DNA from: Rickettsiales bacterium UBA1997
GTDB lineage: Bacteria > Pseudomonadota > Alphaproteobacteria > Rickettsiales > UBA1997
Direction: 5' to 3'
DNA length: 7,041 nt
NCBI GenBank assembly: GCA_002335845.1
Contig: DDCV01000076.1
Span: 1-7,041 of the forward strand
Under the pieces are notes generated by a model. That model had not been told where the DNA came from, did no database searches, and saw only the letters and a list, made by a program, of their open reading frames with translations. Every line of letters begins with the position of its first letter. Positions within the stretch are counted from its first letter, which is position 1. The position numbers were made by a program, and so were the translations under genes. This document shows, piece by piece, positions 5,307 through 7,041 of the stretch.

Positions 5307-7041
5307 ATGAATAGAGAAGAAGCAAAAAAAAATCTTATAAAGATTATTGAGGATGTCACAATTGGTATCAATGCTGATGGATTAACAGCAGCCAAAAATG
5401 ATTTAGACTTGGCTAAGTTTATTATTCAACCTGAGTTTAAAGATGCTTCACCAGCCGCAGGAAGTGATGATGAAAGAAAAAAATATGAAAACAAAAATCT
5501 TTTAACTATAATTTTAGAAGAATATGGCTCCACAAATATTGATGATGAGAAAAAAAAATATAAAGAAGAAGCAATTGAAGCAATAGTCTCAATATTTCAA
5601 GAAATTGTTTATAGTGGTGATAAAAAAAATAAATCAAAACCCATCGTCGATCTATTAACAACTGCAAAAACAGGCGATAAATCATCTCTTGCTTTAATTA
5701 TTGAAGCGCAAGATAGAGATAAAAATGATTATCTAGCTGCTATTAAAGATGTTGCAATTTCCTCCCAAGAACCGTATGGCAAGACTATAGGTGTGGTCAT
5801 TACAGAATCTACTGGTATTGATTCGGATAGCTTGGATTTAAATAATAGTTTCGACGAGGGGAGGTTAGCAACTAAATATATCGAAGAAAAATATAATATA
5901 TCACAAGCACAATATAATGATGAGCTTAAAATTTCAGCCGTAGCTATTCAAACCTTAGATGATATTAGGCAAGAGAAAGGCAGAAAAGCATTAGATGGCA
6001 AATCATCTCCAAGAGAAAATTTACAACCAACTATTGCAACAAATAAACATAAAAACCCTTCTCAATTTAAAACTGATATTTACATAGACCAGCTTAAGTA
6101 CCAAGTATTAAGAGACGCATATAATAGTGATTTAAAAATCATTAGACCCACAGCAGAGTCATCAGGAATCAAAGAAGGTGATTTAGATAAAAAAGCTGTA
6201 GCTATCAAGAGCGATAATGTAGGACAAGATCAATTGTCAACAATCAACCCATCAAAAATTTATGATGAATTTTTTACAAAACAGTTAATTAATCACATTG
6301 GTAATCATGATAATGTTGCGGATCCGGTGCAAAATTTTGTTACAACACAAGGTAATAGTAATTTTTTACAAGTATTAGAACAAAACTTTTTAAAAGATGG
6401 AGCCCTTTCGACGCAAGGGCATAAGCTTAAGCAGCTTATATCTCAATATGCTGATGCAAATGGGGGACTTAATACCAAAGGAGAAGGTAATAAATATAGG
6501 GAGCAAGGCTTAATTAATTTTTTAAAAAACAACAAAATTAATAAACTATCAGGCTTTAATCAGGATAATGAAGATTTATTTTTGCAAGCTCTTGGAATGA
6601 TAGCAAGAGTATCTTCAGGAAAAGCGCAAAAAGAAGCAAAAAATAATAATATACAATCACCTAAAAGGGGTGTAAAAAGACATGGTACAGAAAATGATGG
6701 ATCAGGAGAGTGGGTGGGGATGAGATTGAAGCGTGTAGCTAAAAGCGAAAACTCTGTAATAGCCGATAATACTACTACACAAGCACAAACATCTGATAAA
6801 CCTCTTGAGGTAGATAACTCAACTACTACCCCGCGATCAGCAAAAGCAGAAGAAGCTAAAAAAGCAGCAGAAGAAGCTAAAAAAGCAGCAGAAGCAGCAG
6901 AAGCTAAAAAAGCAGCAGAAGAAGAGGCTAAAAAAGCAGAAGAAGAAGCTAAAAGAAAAGAAGAAGAAGCTAAAAGAAAAGAAGAAGAAGAAGCTAAAAG
7001 AAAAGCAGAAGCTAAAAAAGAAGAAGAAGCTAAAAGAAAAG
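5307..7041 (+). CDS. Unrecognised hydrophilic protein with Lys/Glu/Ala coiled-coil repeats, 3' partial
   Basis: The frame opens at ATG 5307 (MNREEAKKNLIKIIEDV) and is still open at the window end, with 578 codons visible. I do not recognise the family. There is no signal peptide or membrane segment, and the visible part has no cysteine and only one tryptophan (W469). Residues 1-450 are mostly helical-looking, polar sequence. Residues 452-479 form a basic cluster (PKRGVKRHG, then MRLKRVAK). Residues 485-511 are a Thr/Ser-rich linker. From residue 512 onward there is a run of EEAKKAA-like and then EEEAKRK-like units, mainly seven residues long, predicting a long charged helix or coiled coil. 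Base use matches the neighbours. It has its own promoter. A cytoplasmic or translocated protein, such as a type IV effector, is possible by analogy with Rickettsiales. A structural or TolA-like role is an alternative. The repeat tail alone says little about function. Confidence 0.85.
   Translation, partial: MNREEAKKNLIKIIEDVTIGINADGLTAAKNDLDLAKFIIQPEFKDASPAAGSDDERKKYENKNLLTIILEEYGSTNIDDEKKKYKEEAIEAIVSIFQEIVYSGDKKNKSKPIVDLLTTAKTGDKSSLALIIEAQDRDKNDYLAAIKDVAISSQEPYGKTIGVVITESTGIDSDSLDLNNSFDEGRLATKYIEEKYNISQAQYNDELKISAVAIQTLDDIRQEKGRKALDGKSSPRENLQPTIATNKHKNPSQFKTDIYIDQLKYQVLRDAYNSDLKIIRPTAESSGIKEGDLDKKAVAIKSDNVGQDQLSTINPSKIYDEFFTKQLINHIGNHDNVADPVQNFVTTQGNSNFLQVLEQNFLKDGALSTQGHKLKQLISQYADANGGLNTKGEGNKYREQGLINFLKNNKINKLSGFNQDNEDLFLQALGMIARVSSGKAQKEAKNNNIQSPKRGVKRHGTENDGSGEWVGMRLKRVAKSENSVIADNTTTQAQTSDKPLEVDNSTTTPRSAKAEEAKKAAEEAKKAAEAAEAKKAAEEEAKKAEEEAKRKEEEAKRKEEEEAKRKAEAKKEEEAKRK
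6840..7041 (+). repeat. In-frame short tandem repeats coding for Lys/Glu/Ala units
   Basis: From codon 512 the DNA is built almost only from GCA, GCT, GAA, AAA and AGA codons (a single GAG near 6925 is the exception). The units are of the type GCAGAAGAAGCTAAAAAA, later changing to GAAGAAGAAGCTAAAAGAAAA (EEEAKRK). GCT is used almost exclusively directly before AAA, showing that units were copied as DNA. Unit lengths vary by one to several codons but stay in frame. The array continues past the window edge, so the copy number is unknown. Such arrays are prone to length change between strains. Confidence 0.85.

Noticed and set aside
6840..7041. CRISPR array or non-coding satellite
   Set aside because: The repeats have no spacers, vary in length by whole codons and continue an open reading frame, so they are coding repeats.

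Overview
The window is AT-rich DNA from an alphaproteobacterium, most likely a Rickettsiales-type intracellular bacterium. This is inferred from four things. The RelA/SpoT and RNA polymerase omega proteins have alphaproteobacterial signatures (GREKTPYSIW in the synthetase domain, MARITVEDC at the omega N-terminus). Base composition and codon use are strongly biased to A+T. Intergenic DNA is long and full of palindromes. One large gene encodes a charged, repeat-tailed protein of unknown family. No genus can be named from this sequence alone.

Left half (minus strand): a csp cold-shock gene (3049 to 2834), then rpoZ (2758 to 2408), then a full-length rsh/spoT (2314 to 155). The rpoZ-rsh order is the usual proteobacterial stringent-response arrangement. 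A 12-bp perfect hairpin with a T-rich tail (2801-2830) probably ends csp, and a perfect TATAAT (2789-2794) follows it directly as the likely -10 of rpoZ-rsh. Past the end of rsh lies a short palindromic repeat (58-146). A possible start of another minus-strand gene runs off the left edge.

Middle: about 630 bases without a gene (3050-3681) separate the divergent csp and decarboxylase genes. They hold several inverted repeats, the strongest a 19-bp-stem hairpin at 3498-3557.

Right half (plus strand): a group IV PLP-dependent decarboxylase of the ornithine/lysine type (3682-4983) with all visible catalytic motifs intact. It is followed by a 162-bp nested palindromic element (5050-5211). This element is a longer relative of the repeat at 58-146 and carries an extra 72-bp palindrome exactly at the hairpin tip. 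A convincing extended -10 promoter (5232-5260) then drives an open frame that starts at 5307 and leaves the window still open (578 codons visible). It encodes a hydrophilic, cysteine-free protein with a Lys/Glu/Ala coiled-coil repeat tail.

Functionally, Rsh makes and degrades (p)ppGpp, whose usual target is RNA polymerase, and omega (RpoZ) is a polymerase subunit. The decarboxylase would supply a polyamine. The unknown ORF is the least explained gene, and the palindromic repeat family is the most novel-looking non-coding feature.
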